Shown: piece after piece, positions 29,043 to 38,074 of the stretch
How positions within the stretch are numbered: position 1 is the stretch's first letter
Layout: the number at the start of each line of letters is the position of its first letter
NCBI GenBank assembly: GCA_951801655.1
Contig: CATONV010000016.1
Coordinates: 1-40,146 of the forward strand
Length of the DNA: 40,146 nucleotides
Reading direction: 5' to 3'
Source: an uncultured Oscillospiraceae bacterium
GTDB taxonomy: Bacteria > Bacillota > Clostridia > Oscillospirales > Oscillospiraceae
The notes under the pieces: generated by a model
Told to the model about the DNA's origin: nothing
The model's input: the letters and a program-made list of their open reading frames with translations, nothing else
Database searches by the model: none
Translations under genes and position numbers: made by a program

Positions 29043-30740
29043 TTAAATACTCATTAGACTCCACAGGAGTTCCTGGGGCAGACGGGACATGAACAGCTTT
29101 TCCATGTCGGAGGCCCACTGCAGGGTCCGCTTCTGGGTGTCCAGTACCATTTCTTTCAATTCATTCTCGTCCATCTGGGTAATCAGCCTGGGATCGTCCA
29201 CCGTTCCCCTGTCGGCGTGACTCTCCACATGATAGGAGAGGGACAGGGTGCAGACCTCCATACCCACTGCCCGAACAGAAATTTTGATCGGATTTAGGGA
29301 CAGGTAGTCGTGACTCCAGGTCACGTCTCCCGCCATGTCCAGCACGCAGAGACTCAGTCCGGAGCTGCTCGCCCCCAGCTTCCACTGGAAGTTGTCGTTC
29401 TTCTTGGAGGGGTCCAGAGTCATGTCGGAGGTCACTTTGACCAGATAAGAGCGCGTGTCGTTGAGCTGGATGGTGGTTGTATCCGTGAAAAGACCGTTTC
29501 TCAGGCTGTGGTCGCCGGTGGAATCGATTCGGAACTTCATCTCGTCAACCTTGATCTCCAGGAACAGGTCGTCCACATATTCCTCTCCGCCGCCCAGGTG
29601 AAGGGCCGCGTCGACTTTTTGGCCGCCGATCTCGTTCTCATACAGCACGCCGGACACATAGCCGTCACTGAGGCAGACCTCCAGCTCCACGTCGCCCAGC
29701 GCGTCGATAACGTCCCGGAGGCCGTCGGTCAGCTCGCCGTAGACATCCATGTCCTCCAGGGCGTCCAGAAAGTCCTCCACTTCATCCAGGGGCATACCCA
29801 TGGTCCGGAACATCTCCTCATAGAGGTCGTGATAGTTCAGGGCGGACAGCGCAGTCTCCATATCATCCACGTACTGGTTCAGGGCCTCCTCCGGGATGAC
29901 GACCTGGTAGGCGGTGGTCTTGATTAAAGCCCCGTGGATGTTCAGGGTTTTGGCGCCGGTCTTTTTCACCTTGGCCTGATCCCACAGGTTCCTGCCGGCC
30001 TTCTTCATGTCCGACTCCAGCTTCTCCTGGTCCATTCTCTCCAGTATCATATCCACCAGGTCAAACATGTTGAAGCTGACGTCCTCCATCTCTGTGACGC
30101 CCCTGGCCGCCAGGTCGGCGCCCATGGTCTCGGTATTCATGCCATAGTGGGTGTTGCCGGTGAGCTGGGGGGAGTTGAAATAGAGCCCTGCGTCGTCCGC
30201 TTTCATCGACAGCTCCAGCAGCTCGTCCTCTCCCCAGCCGGCGTTCAGATTGGCTGACATCCAGCGGGCCGCGCCGTTGTAGGAGGTGAACAGGCCCAGT
30301 CTCAGACCGCTGAGGGCGGACAGGTCCATCCCCACCAGGTCGCTGTTGATCCCCTCCAGCTGCAGGCCCATGGTCTGGGTGATCTCCTGGTCCTGCTGCC
30401 ACTGGGCAACATCAGGCATGCCCAGCTTCTCCTCCGCCGCCAGATAGGCTGCGGCGCTCTTGGCAAAGGCCGCCTCCACCTGCTTTTTGGGATTGGAGAA
30501 CAGGCCTCTCAGCACAATCGCAAAAAGGGCAATCACCACCACGGCGGCCACGGCGATCCCGATCATCAGGCCGGTCTTTTTCTTCCCGCCGCCGCCCTCG
30601 GGCCCCTCCCAGGCGGGGGCGCTGTAGGAGGCGGCGCCCTGGGGCAGGGCGCTGCTCTGGTCGGGGCTGTTCAGTGCGCCGCAGTGGGGACAGAACCGGA
30701 CGTCGTCCCGGATCTCGTTTCCGCAATTTCTGCAAATCAT
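29043..30740 (-). CDS. Zinc-ribbon membrane protein with large extracytoplasmic domain
   Basis: 565 aa. Residues 1-22 are a zinc ribbon, C3-x2-C6 ... C17-x2-C20 (MICRNCGNEIRDDVRFCPHC). A Gly/Pro linker follows, then one transmembrane helix at about 55-81 (GLMIGIAVAAVVVIALFAIV), then some 480 extracytoplasmic residues, acidic, with alternating helical and beta-rich parts. GGGAGG precedes the ATG. Zinc ribbon plus one helix plus a large outer domain is common in Firmicutes and poorly characterised. Its position inside an ABC exporter operon suggests an accessory or sensing part of that exporter; this is inference. Confidence 0.78.
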   Translation of the reverse strand: MICRNCGNEIRDDVRFCPHCGALNSPDQSSALPQGAASYSAPAWEGPEGGGGKKKTGLMIGIAVAAVVVIALFAIVLRGLFSNPKKQVEAAFAKSAAAYLAAEEKLGMPDVAQWQQDQEITQTMGLQLEGINSDLVGMDLSALSGLRLGLFTSYNGAARWMSANLNAGWGEDELLELSMKADDAGLYFNSPQLTGNTHYGMNTETMGADLAARGVTEMEDVSFNMFDLVDMILERMDQEKLESDMKKAGRNLWDQAKVKKTGAKTLNIHGALIKTTAYQVVIPEEALNQYVDDMETALSALNYHDLYEEMFRTMGMPLDEVEDFLDALEDMDVYGELTDGLRDVIDALGDVELEVCLSDGYVSGVLYENEIGGQKVDAALHLGGGEEYVDDLFLEIKVDEMKFRIDSTGDHSLRNGLFTDTTTIQLNDTRSYLVKVTSDMTLDPSKKNDNFQWKLGASSSGLSLCVLDMAGDVTWSHDYLSLNPIKISVRAVGMEVCTLSLSYHVESHADRGTVDDPRLITQMDENELKEMVLDTQKRTLQWASDMEKLFMSRLPQELLWSLMSI

Positions 30741-30789
30741 GTCATTTCCTCCCTTTCTTACTCCAGGCGTCCGCCCCGCAGGTGGGGAA

Positions 30790-31419
30790 CTACGCCATCA
30801 GCTTGCCGTCTTCCAGCCGCAGCACCGCGCCGCACAGCCTCTCCAGCTCCTGGGGATGGTGGCTGCACCACACCAGGCTGCCGCCGCCGGGCAGGTACTC
30901 CCCCGCCAGCCAGTCCAGCAGACGGGGGACATAGTCCTGGTCCAGGCCGGAAGTGGCCTCGTCCATCAGCAGCACCCTGGGCCGGGACAGCAGGGCGAGG
31001 GCGATGCTTACCCGCTGGGCCATCCCGCCTGACAGGGTCCGGATGGGCTTTTTCAGCAGGGGTTCCAATCCCAGCAGGTCCAGCAGGTCCGCCGGAAGAG
31101 GGCAGGCCGCCTCGCAGGCGGCCTGCCACAGCTTGAGCTGCTGCTGCACCGTCAGCTCCCGGGCCAGCTCGGCACTCTGGGGGACGTAGCCCAGCGTCTT
31201 TCGCAAAAAGCGTCGGTTCCCCAGCACGGAACGGCCCTCATAGAGGACGTCGCCCCCGTCCGGTTTCTCGATCTGGGCGATGAGGCGCAGCAGAGTGGAC
31301 TTGCCTGAGCCGTTGCTGCCGGCCAGACCCAGACACTGCCCCGCTGGCAGGACGAAGCTTGCCGGGGCGAGAACCTGACGCCCCCCGTAGCTCTTTCTCA
31401 GCTGACGTACCTCCAGCAT
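30790..31419 (-). CDS. ABC transporter ATPase of the ABC-2 exporter operon
   Basis: 209 aa from the ATG at 31419 (AAGGGGGAACGGCC upstream); an ATG at 31437 with GGAG is an alternative. Walker A is GSNGSGKST (34-42), the Q-loop is in LGYVPQSAEL, the signature is LSGGMAQR, Walker B is VLLMDEATSGLD, and the H-loop lies in CSHHPQE. It powers the two permeases downstream on the inner face of the membrane. Shorter than many exporters' ATPases, with no C-terminal extra domain. First gene of a four-gene minus-strand operon. Confidence 0.92.
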   Translation of the reverse strand: MLEVRQLRKSYGGRQVLAPASFVLPAGQCLGLAGSNGSGKSTLLRLIAQIEKPDGGDVLYEGRSVLGNRRFLRKTLGYVPQSAELARELTVQQQLKLWQAACEAACPLPADLLDLLGLEPLLKKPIRTLSGGMAQRVSIALALLSRPRVLLMDEATSGLDQDYVPRLLDWLAGEYLPGGGSLVWCSHHPQELERLCGAVLRLEDGKLMA

Positions 31420-31602
31420 GGCCGTTCCCCCTTCCATGTTGACTCCAGTATTACATATTTGCGGGGAAAAATCAAGGGGCGGCCCCGTGGAAAGAAAAAG
31501 GAAACCTTAATCAAACTTTAAGAAAATCCTCATATTTCCTTTAGAGCCTTTTTCTCAACTGTATGATATGATTTAGTACAGTTAACGGAAAGGAGAATCT
31601 CT

Positions 31603-32370
31603 ATGTCTGAGATTTTAACAGTAACCGACCTGAAGAAGGTTTACGGCAAAGGCGGGTCGCTGACCCGGGCTCTGGACGGCGTGTCTCTGTCGCTGGAGGC
31701 GGGGGCGTTCGTGGGGGTGATGGGCCCCTCCGGATCAGGCAAGACCACCCTGCTCAACTGTGTGTCCACCATCGACCGGCCCTCCGCCGGGTCCATTGTC
31801 ATTGACGGCAGGGAACTCACCCGCCTCAAGGGCGGGGAATTGTCCAAATTCCGCCGGGAACGGCTGGGGTTTATCTTTCAGGACTGCAACCTGCTGGATA
31901 CCCTCACCGCCTATGAGAACATCGCCCTGTCTTTGTCCATCCTCCGGGCCCCGGCCCACAAGATCGACAAGCGGGTGCGGGAGATGGCGGAATTTTTGGG
32001 CATTGCCGACTGCCTGGACAAGTACCCCTATCAGATGTCCGGGGGACAGCAGCAGCGGTGCGCGGCCGCCCGGGCCATGGTCACCCGCCCTGCTCTGGTG
32101 CTGGCCGACGAGCCCACCGGCGCGCTGGACTCCAAGTCCTCTCAGCTGCTGCTGGACCGGCTGGACGAGCTGAACCGGGAGCTGGGCGCCACCATCCTTA
32201 TGGTCACCCACGACGCCTTTACCGCCAGCTGCTGCCGACGGGTGGTCTTCCTTCGGGATGGCAGACTCTTTCTGGAGCTGCACCGGGGAACCGACAGCCG
32301 GAAGGACTTCTTCCAAAAAATTATCCGGGTGGTGACTAAGATGGGAGGAGGAATGGCCGATGTTCTCTAA
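31603..32370 (+). CDS. BceA/MacB-type ABC transporter ATPase
   Basis: 255 aa; AAAGGAG lies 8 bases before the ATG. Walker A GPSGSGKTT, Q-loop FIFQDCNLL, signature MSGGQQQR, Walker B LVLADEPTGALD and H-loop MVTHD are all intact. A long C-terminal tail (HRGTDSRKDFFQKIIRVVTK) is typical of BceA-type ATPases of antimicrobial-peptide resistance and sensing transporters. It overlaps the permease gene by 11 bases. TATGAT at 31562 may be the -10. No BceRS two-component pair is visible next to it, unlike most such loci. Confidence 0.92.
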   Translation: MSEILTVTDLKKVYGKGGSLTRALDGVSLSLEAGAFVGVMGPSGSGKTTLLNCVSTIDRPSAGSIVIDGRELTRLKGGELSKFRRERLGFIFQDCNLLDTLTAYENIALSLSILRAPAHKIDKRVREMAEFLGIADCLDKYPYQMSGGQQQRCAAARAMVTRPALVLADEPTGALDSKSSQLLLDRLDELNRELGATILMVTHDAFTASCCRRVVFLRDGRLFLELHRGTDSRKDFFQKIIRVVTKMGGGMADVL

Positions 32371-34213
32371 GCTGGCTTTGCGCAATGTGCGTCGGTCCTT
32401 TCGAGACTATGGCGTCTACCTCCTCACCCTCACCTTCGGCGTGTGCCTGTTCTATACCTTCAACTCCCTGGACGGCCAGGGGGCGCTGGTTTATCTGGCC
32501 CAGAACGGCAACCCCATTGTGGATGCCATCACCATGCTGATGGACATCTTCTCCGTATTTGTGGCGGTGGTGCTGGCCTGCCTGATCCTCTACGCCAACC
32601 GCTTCCTTCTCCGCCGCCGCAAGCGGGAGCTGGGCACCTACCTGCTGCTGGGTCTGAGTCAGGGACAGGTGTCAAGACTCCTCTTTCTGGAGACGGGCCT
32701 CATTGGGGCGGTGTCTCTGGTCGCCGGACTGGTTCTGGGGGTGCTGACCAGCTTCGGTATGTCCGCCCTTACCCTGTCCCTGTTTGAGATGGATGTGTCC
32801 GCTATGCTGGCGGTGAACTTCTCCCCCCGGGCGGCGGGCAAAACGGTTCTCTACTTCGGCATCATTTTCCTGCTGGTTATGGCCCTGAGCGGAGTGCAGG
32901 TGTCCCGCTCCAGACTGATCGACCTGATCCACGCGGAGAGGAAAAACGAGGTGCTCAAGCCCCGGCCCCTGGGGGTGGCGGTGTTCCAGTTTATGCTGGG
33001 GGTGGTCTGTCTGGCCGCCGCCTACGCCATTTTGCTCCTCTTCGGCATGGCCCTGGCTGTGGCGGTCCCCTTCCTGTGCTTCCCCATGCTGGGGCTGGGG
33101 ACGGCGGGCACCCTTCTCGTCTTCCGGTCCCTGTCCGGCTTTGTGATGAAGTTTGTCCAGGGCCACCCGGGGCTGTACTTCAAAAATTTGAACGTGTTTA
33201 CCCTGCGCCAGTGGATCAGCAAGGTCCACACCACCTATCTGACTCAGACGGTGGTGTGTATCCTCCTGCTGCTGGCCATCGGTATTACCGCCAGCTCCCT
33301 GGGTCTCAACTCCACCCTGTCCGCTATGACCGACCAGGAGGCCCCCTTTGATATTACGGTGCAGAACCGGTCCGCCGACCACTCGGGCGCGGTGGACTTC
33401 GACGCCCTGCTCCGGGAAGGGGGCTTTGACCCAGACAGAGAGCTGTCCGGGCAGGTGGATTTCTGCGCCTACTACAACGACCCGGCGATTACCGGCATTG
33501 AGGATGTCTCCGGCGTGCTGGCCCTGTCCGACATGAACGCCCTGCTGGCCCTCCAGGGGAAGACGCCCGTCACCCTGACCTCCGGAGAGACCCTACTGCT
33601 GGACACCTGGGGGGACGGACTGGTCACCGGCAGTCTGGGCCTGTCCGCCGCCGTGGTGGAGGACGAAACCGCCCGGCAGCTGGAGGTGCGCCGGCAGTAC
33701 TGGTCGGCCAACTACGCCGGGGATAAGATGCAGACGGAGGAGAGACTCCTCCAGCTGATCCAACCCCTCCAGCTGGAAAAGCAGATCCGGGTGGAAAGCC
33801 GGCTGTCCATCTACGCCGACATGATGGGCAACAAGATTCTGGCCCTGTTTCTGGGGCTGTACCTGGGCTTTACCTTTTTGCTGGCCGCCGCCGCCGTGCT
33901 TGCTCTTCAGCAGCTCAGCCAGGGGGCCGACAATACCGGACGGTACGCGATCCTGCGCCGCCTGGGCGCACAGGAGGGGCAGATCAAAAAATCCGCCACC
34001 CAGCAGGTGGCCCTGGCCTTCCTGCTGCCCTTGATTCTGGCTTTGCTCCACTCCGCCGTGGGCATGAAGGCGGCCAACGACATTATCCTTGCCGTGGGCA
34101 AGGTGGACAGCGTCGCCAGCTCCCTGATTACCGCCGGAATCATTCTGGTGGTTTATGGAGGCTACTTCCTGGCCACCGCCCTGGCCTGCCGCCGTATGGC
34201 GAAAAACGCATAA
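32360..34213 (+). CDS. BceB-type FtsX-domain permease
   Basis: 617 aa. About ten transmembrane helices: one at 17-35, a first FtsX-like bundle up to about 310, an extracellular domain of about 150 residues (about 325-470: TVQNRSADHSGAVDFDALLR, AVVEDETARQLEVRRQY), then a C-terminal FtsX bundle (LALFLGLYLGFTFLLAAAAV, TAGIILVVYGGYFLATALAC). This matches BceB/VraG permeases, though its extracellular domain is a little shorter than usual. The start overlaps the end of the ATPase gene, showing tight coupling. Probable role: removing or sensing lipid-II-binding peptide antibiotics. A terminator hairpin follows. Confidence 0.88.
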   Translation: MFSKLALRNVRRSFRDYGVYLLTLTFGVCLFYTFNSLDGQGALVYLAQNGNPIVDAITMLMDIFSVFVAVVLACLILYANRFLLRRRKRELGTYLLLGLSQGQVSRLLFLETGLIGAVSLVAGLVLGVLTSFGMSALTLSLFEMDVSAMLAVNFSPRAAGKTVLYFGIIFLLVMALSGVQVSRSRLIDLIHAERKNEVLKPRPLGVAVFQFMLGVVCLAAAYAILLLFGMALAVAVPFLCFPMLGLGTAGTLLVFRSLSGFVMKFVQGHPGLYFKNLNVFTLRQWISKVHTTYLTQTVVCILLLLAIGITASSLGLNSTLSAMTDQEAPFDITVQNRSADHSGAVDFDALLREGGFDPDRELSGQVDFCAYYNDPAITGIEDVSGVLALSDMNALLALQGKTPVTLTSGETLLLDTWGDGLVTGSLGLSAAVVEDETARQLEVRRQYWSANYAGDKMQTEERLLQLIQPLQLEKQIRVESRLSIYADMMGNKILALFLGLYLGFTFLLAAAAVLALQQLSQGADNTGRYAILRRLGAQEGQIKKSATQQVALAFLLPLILALLHSAVGMKAANDIILAVGKVDSVASSLITAGIILVVYGGYFLATALACRRMAKNA

Positions 34214-34276
34214 ACAAGCTGATAAGCCCCCTTGTCAATGGAATCTCTCCACCGCCGGGCTTTGCCCGGCGGTCCC

Positions 34277-34303
34277 CCTCCCTTTTGCAAGGGAGGCTTT
34301 TCT
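34277..34303 (+). terminator. Terminator after the BceAB-type pair
   Basis: CCTCCCTT and AAGGGAGG around a 4-base loop, followed by CTTTTCT. A second GC hairpin ACCGCCGGGC/GCCCGGCGGT lies just upstream at 34251-34273. Confidence 0.7.
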
Positions 34304-34429
34304 CCGCGGAGGAATTTTGATGAAAAAATCTCAATAGCCGGGGGAGAAAACCGTCAAAAAGCCGCTAGCCAGGCGGAGAGAGGATGGCTATAATAGGTCG
34401 AAGATTTTTCTGAAGGAGGGGGGACCTCT

Positions 34430-35833
34430 ATGACCAAAGACCTGACCGCCGGAAGCCCCATGCGGCTGATTGCCGGCTTCGCTCTGCCTACCCTGTTCGG
34501 GATGCTGTTTCAGCAGCTGTACAACATGGTGGACGCCATGATCGTCGGCAAACTGCTGGGCTCCGCCGCCCTGGCGGCCGTGGGCGCCACCGGGTCTGTC
34601 AACTTCTTTGTCATCGGCTTCTGCATGGGGGTGTGCAGCGGCTTCGCCATTCCCGTGGCCCAGCGGATGGGCGCGGGCGAAGCGTCGAAAATGCGCCGCT
34701 ATGCCGCCAACGCCGCATGGCTGTCGATTATCTTCGCCCTGGTTCTCACCGTTCTCACCGGCCTGCTGTGCCGGCAGATCCTTACGGTGATGCTGACTCC
34801 TGCGGATATCTTTGAGGATGCCCGCAGCTATATCTTTGTCATTTTTATGGGCATCCCCGCCACCTTCCTCTACAATCTGCTGGCCGGTATCATCCGTTCT
34901 CTGGGAGACAGCAAAACGCCGGTGTATTTTCTGGCCCTGTCCTCCATGCTGAACATTATATTGGACTTTCTCCTGATTCTGGGCTTTGACGCCGGGGTGG
35001 CCGGGGCGGCGATCGCCACCGTCGCCTCTCAGGGGGTGTCCGGTTTGGCGTGCCTTCTCTACATGAGGAAAAAATACCCCGTTCTGCGCATGACCCGGGA
35101 GGAGTGGCGCTTTGACCTGCACACCTGCGGGGTGCTGTGCGCAATGGGCATCCCCATGGGCCTGCAGTACTCCATTACCGCCATTGGCTCCATTGTTTTG
35201 CAGTCTTCGGTAAACGCCCTGGGCAGCCTGTATGTGGCCGCCGTGGCGGCCGGAAGCAAGGTGTATCAGCTGCTGGCCTGCCCCTTTGACGCCATGGGGG
35301 CCACTATGGCTACCTACTGCGGCCAGAACGTGGGGGCGTGTAAGCTGGACCGCCTGGGACGGGGCATCCGGGCCTGCACCCTGCTGGGACTGGGCTACTC
35401 CGTAATCGCGCTGGGGGCCATGCTCCGCCTCGCCCCTCAGTGCGCCCTGATGTTTTTGGACTCCGGCGAACCCGAGGCGGCCGCCCTGATGGAGGCGACT
35501 ACCCGGTATATCCTGATCCAGTCCGTCTTCTTCTTCCCCCTGGCCCTGGTGAACATTGTCCGCTTCTCCATTCAGGGTATGGGCTTCAGCCCCTTCGCCA
35601 TTCTGGCCGGAGTGCTGGAGATGGCCGCCCGCACCGGGGTAGGCATGGTGCTGGTGCCCGCCTTCGGCTACACCGCCGCCTGCTTCGCCTCCCCCGCCGC
35701 CTGGGTGTGCGCCGACCTGTTCCTGATTCCCGCCAGCGCCGCCTGCATCGCCAGACTGCGCCGGCTCTACCCCAATGTCTCCGACACCCCCTCCGCCCGG
35801 CAGATCCCCCTGCGGGCGGGGGCCCACCGATAG
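34430..35833 (+). CDS. MATE-family multidrug/metabolite exporter
   Basis: 467 aa, twelve predicted transmembrane helices in two six-helix halves. The start MTKDLTAGSPMRLIAGFALP, then LFQQLYNMVDAMIVGKLLGS, is the standard opening of the clostridial DinF/NorM-like MATE clade; FFVIGFCMGVCSGFAIPVAQ is the following helix pair. AAGGAGGGGGG precedes the ATG. TATAAT at 34389-34394 is a likely -10 without a good -35. Single gene. Sodium- or proton-coupled drug or metabolite efflux is expected from the family; no substrate can be deduced. Confidence 0.94.
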   Translation: MTKDLTAGSPMRLIAGFALPTLFGMLFQQLYNMVDAMIVGKLLGSAALAAVGATGSVNFFVIGFCMGVCSGFAIPVAQRMGAGEASKMRRYAANAAWLSIIFALVLTVLTGLLCRQILTVMLTPADIFEDARSYIFVIFMGIPATFLYNLLAGIIRSLGDSKTPVYFLALSSMLNIILDFLLILGFDAGVAGAAIATVASQGVSGLACLLYMRKKYPVLRMTREEWRFDLHTCGVLCAMGIPMGLQYSITAIGSIVLQSSVNALGSLYVAAVAAGSKVYQLLACPFDAMGATMATYCGQNVGACKLDRLGRGIRACTLLGLGYSVIALGAMLRLAPQCALMFLDSGEPEAAALMEATTRYILIQSVFFFPLALVNIVRFSIQGMGFSPFAILAGVLEMAARTGVGMVLVPAFGYTAACFASPAAWVCADLFLIPASAACIARLRRLYPNVSDTPSARQIPLRAGAHR

Positions 35834-35855
35834 GCTTTGTAGGAAATGTTCAGTC

Positions 35856-35889
35856 GCCTGGCGGTTTTTCACAGCCGCCGGGCATTTTT
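35856..35889 (+). terminator. Terminator of the MATE gene
   Basis: GCCTGGCGG and CCGCCGGGC (one G-U pair) around a 10-base loop, then ATTTTTACG. Confidence 0.75.
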
Positions 35890-35919
35890 ACGAAAAAACG
35901 CTTTACTCCAAAAAAGTGC

Positions 35920-35948
35920 TTGACAACCTGACTCATCTGTGCTAAAAC
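35920..35948 (+). promoter_or_regulatory. Promoter of the TRAP-TAXI operon
   Basis: Exact TTGACA (35920-35925), a 17-base spacer and TAAAAC (35943-35948), about 45 bases before the permease start. Confidence 0.7.
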
Positions 35949-35998
35949 AAATATCGTCACTTCAACGCTTTTAACTAATAAAGCAGAGGGAGGCCCCT

Positions 35999-37954
35999 AT
36001 GGAGGAAAAGAATCTGCAAAACGAGGCCCTGGAGGAGAAGGCGCGCAAGCTGCTGGAGGAGAAGGAGGCCGAATCTCGCACCCGGACCTACACCGGCCCT
36101 GTGGGGCCCGCCGTTACCATTTTGCTGTGCGTCTGGACCGCCTTTCAGCTTTACTGCACCGTGGGGCCCATCAGCGCCATAAACCTGCGGGCGGTACACT
36201 GCATTTTTTTGCTGGTGTTTACCTTTCTTCTCTACCCCACCCACAAAAAAGAGAGGCGGGTGCGGCGGCTGCCCCCGGTTTGGGACCTGGTTTTAATTGG
36301 TCTGTCTGTCGCCTGCTTCGGCTACCTGATTTTGAACTACACCCGCATCGCCCAGACGGGAGGGCGGGTAAACCGGATGGAACTGGTGATCGCCGGCGTC
36401 GCTCTGGCCCTGGCCTTTGAGGCCGCCCGCCGCGCCTCGGGCAATCTGGCCGTGCTGGCCGCCGTCTTTCTGGCCTACAACTGGTTTGGACAGTTCCTCC
36501 CCGGCAAGCTGGGCCACAACGGCTTTACTTTGAAACGGGTGCTGTCCACCCAGTTCTGGGGCACTCAGGGCCTGCTGGGCACCGGCGTGGGCGTGTCCGC
36601 CACCTACATCTTTCTGTTTGTGGTCTTCGGGGCCTTTCTGAAGTACAGCGGTTTTTCCAGATTTATTAACGACTTCTCCCTCACCCTGGTGGGGCAGACG
36701 CCAGGGGGGCCGGCCAAGGTGGCGGTGCTGGCCTCCGCCCTGATGGGGATGATCAACGGCTCGGCCATCGCCAACGTGGCTACCACCGGCACCATCACCA
36801 TCCCCCTGATGAAACAGACGGGCTACAAAAAGGAGTTCGCCGGGGCGGTGGAGGCGGTGGCCTCTACAGGCGGCCAGTTCTGTCCCCCCATCATGGGGGC
36901 GGTGGGCTTTGTCATGGCGGAGTTTTTAAACCTGAGCTACACCTATGTGATGCTGGCCGCTGTCGTCCCCGCCCTGCTGTACTACCTGGGCCTTCTCTTC
37001 GCCGTCCACTTTGAGGCCAGACGGCTGGGCCTGTCCGGCCTGGCCAAAGAGAACATCCCCGACGCGATGAAGGTTCTGCGGGAACAGGGTCACCTGGTGA
37101 TCCCCTTGGTGGTTCTGATCGCCCTGATGTTTATGGGCTATACCCCCCTGTACGCTGCGGTCATCGCCATTGCCGCCACTGTGGCCGCCAGCTGGCTGCG
37201 GAAGGACACCCGCATGACCTGGGACAAAATTGTGGCCGCCACCGTGGAGGGGGCCCGGGGCGCGGTGTCGGTAGGGGTGTGCTGCATCATCATCGGCGTG
37301 ATCATCGGCACAGTTACCCTCACCAGTCTGGGGCTGAATATGGGCTACCTGATCCTCTCGGTGGTGGAAAACACGAACATCTACATCACCGGCCTGCTGG
37401 TGATGATCATGTCCACCATTTTGGGCATGGGAGTGCCTGGAGTGGCCGCCTATGTGATTGTTCAGGCGGTGGCCGTCCCGGTTCTCATTGAGGTGAACGT
37501 GCTGCCCATCTCTGCCCACATGTTCTGTCTGATCTACGCCTGCCTGTCCAACATCACGCCCCCCGTGGCCATGAGCAGCTATGTGGCCGCCGGCATCGCC
37601 GGCTCCAATCAGACCAAAACCGGACTGCTGTCTGTGCGGCTGGGCCTGGTGGGCTTTCTGATCCCCTTCTTCTTCCTGGATAACCCCGTTCTCCTCATCG
37701 GGGCCGACCCCAATGCCAGCCTGGTCGCCAGCCTGTGGGCCGTGTTTACCGCCTGCGTGGGCACGGTGGCCCTGGTGGGCGGTCTGGAGGGTTGGCTGCT
37801 GCGGAAGGCCAGCTGGCCGGAACGGGCCGTTCTGATCGCTGTGGCCCCCCTGATGCTCTATCCCGGCTCCCTCACCGACGCCGCCGGCTTCGCCATGTTG
37901 GGCGCTGTGGCCGCCTTCCAGCACGTTACCCGCCGTCCCGCGGCTCTCTCCTGA
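35999..37954 (+). CDS. TRAP transporter fused permease (DctQM), TAXI class
   Basis: 651 aa. Residues 1-28 are a charged cytoplasmic coiled-coil-like stretch (NEALEEKARKLLEEKEAE). About four helices (36-175) correspond to the small DctQ subunit, and the remainder (about 180-640) to the large DctM subunit: GVGVSATYIFLFVVFGAFL, ASALMGMINGSAIANVATTG, TGGQFCPPIMGAVGFVMAEF and MGVPGVAAYVIVQAVAVPVL are hallmark segments. The transporter moves organic acids using an ion gradient, driven by an extracytoplasmic binding protein, here the TAXI lipoprotein gene directly downstream. GAGGGAGG precedes the ATG. Substrate is probably a dicarboxylate or amino acid such as glutamate; not decidable here. Confidence 0.95.
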   Translation: MEEKNLQNEALEEKARKLLEEKEAESRTRTYTGPVGPAVTILLCVWTAFQLYCTVGPISAINLRAVHCIFLLVFTFLLYPTHKKERRVRRLPPVWDLVLIGLSVACFGYLILNYTRIAQTGGRVNRMELVIAGVALALAFEAARRASGNLAVLAAVFLAYNWFGQFLPGKLGHNGFTLKRVLSTQFWGTQGLLGTGVGVSATYIFLFVVFGAFLKYSGFSRFINDFSLTLVGQTPGGPAKVAVLASALMGMINGSAIANVATTGTITIPLMKQTGYKKEFAGAVEAVASTGGQFCPPIMGAVGFVMAEFLNLSYTYVMLAAVVPALLYYLGLLFAVHFEARRLGLSGLAKENIPDAMKVLREQGHLVIPLVVLIALMFMGYTPLYAAVIAIAATVAASWLRKDTRMTWDKIVAATVEGARGAVSVGVCCIIIGVIIGTVTLTSLGLNMGYLILSVVENTNIYITGLLVMIMSTILGMGVPGVAAYVIVQAVAVPVLIEVNVLPISAHMFCLIYACLSNITPPVAMSSYVAAGIAGSNQTKTGLLSVRLGLVGFLIPFFFLDNPVLLIGADPNASLVASLWAVFTACVGTVALVGGLEGWLLRKASWPERAVLIAVAPLMLYPGSLTDAAGFAMLGAVAAFQHVTRRPAALS

Positions 37955-37957
37955 CTC

Positions 37958-38021
37958 CCGTCCCTCTGGCGCCGGGACGGCCCGAGTGTCACCGGGAGGA
38001 GAGGGCGGCCTCCGGCCGCCC
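37958..38021 (+). promoter_or_regulatory. Two hairpins between permease and binding-protein genes
   Basis: CCGTCCC/GGGACGG (37958-37980) and GGGCGGCC/GGCCGCCC (38003-38021) lie in the 120-base gap with no T-run. Such hairpins may stabilise the downstream mRNA so that binding protein outnumbers permease. Confidence 0.45.
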
Positions 38022-38074
38022 CGCAGGAAGTCCTGCTCGACATATGCGCATTTTTGAAAAGGAGTATGATCAAG

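Noticed and set aside
31440-31602. Two-component regulator binding site upstream of the BceAB-type genes
   Set aside because: AT-rich divergent region with no clear inverted repeat of the known type.
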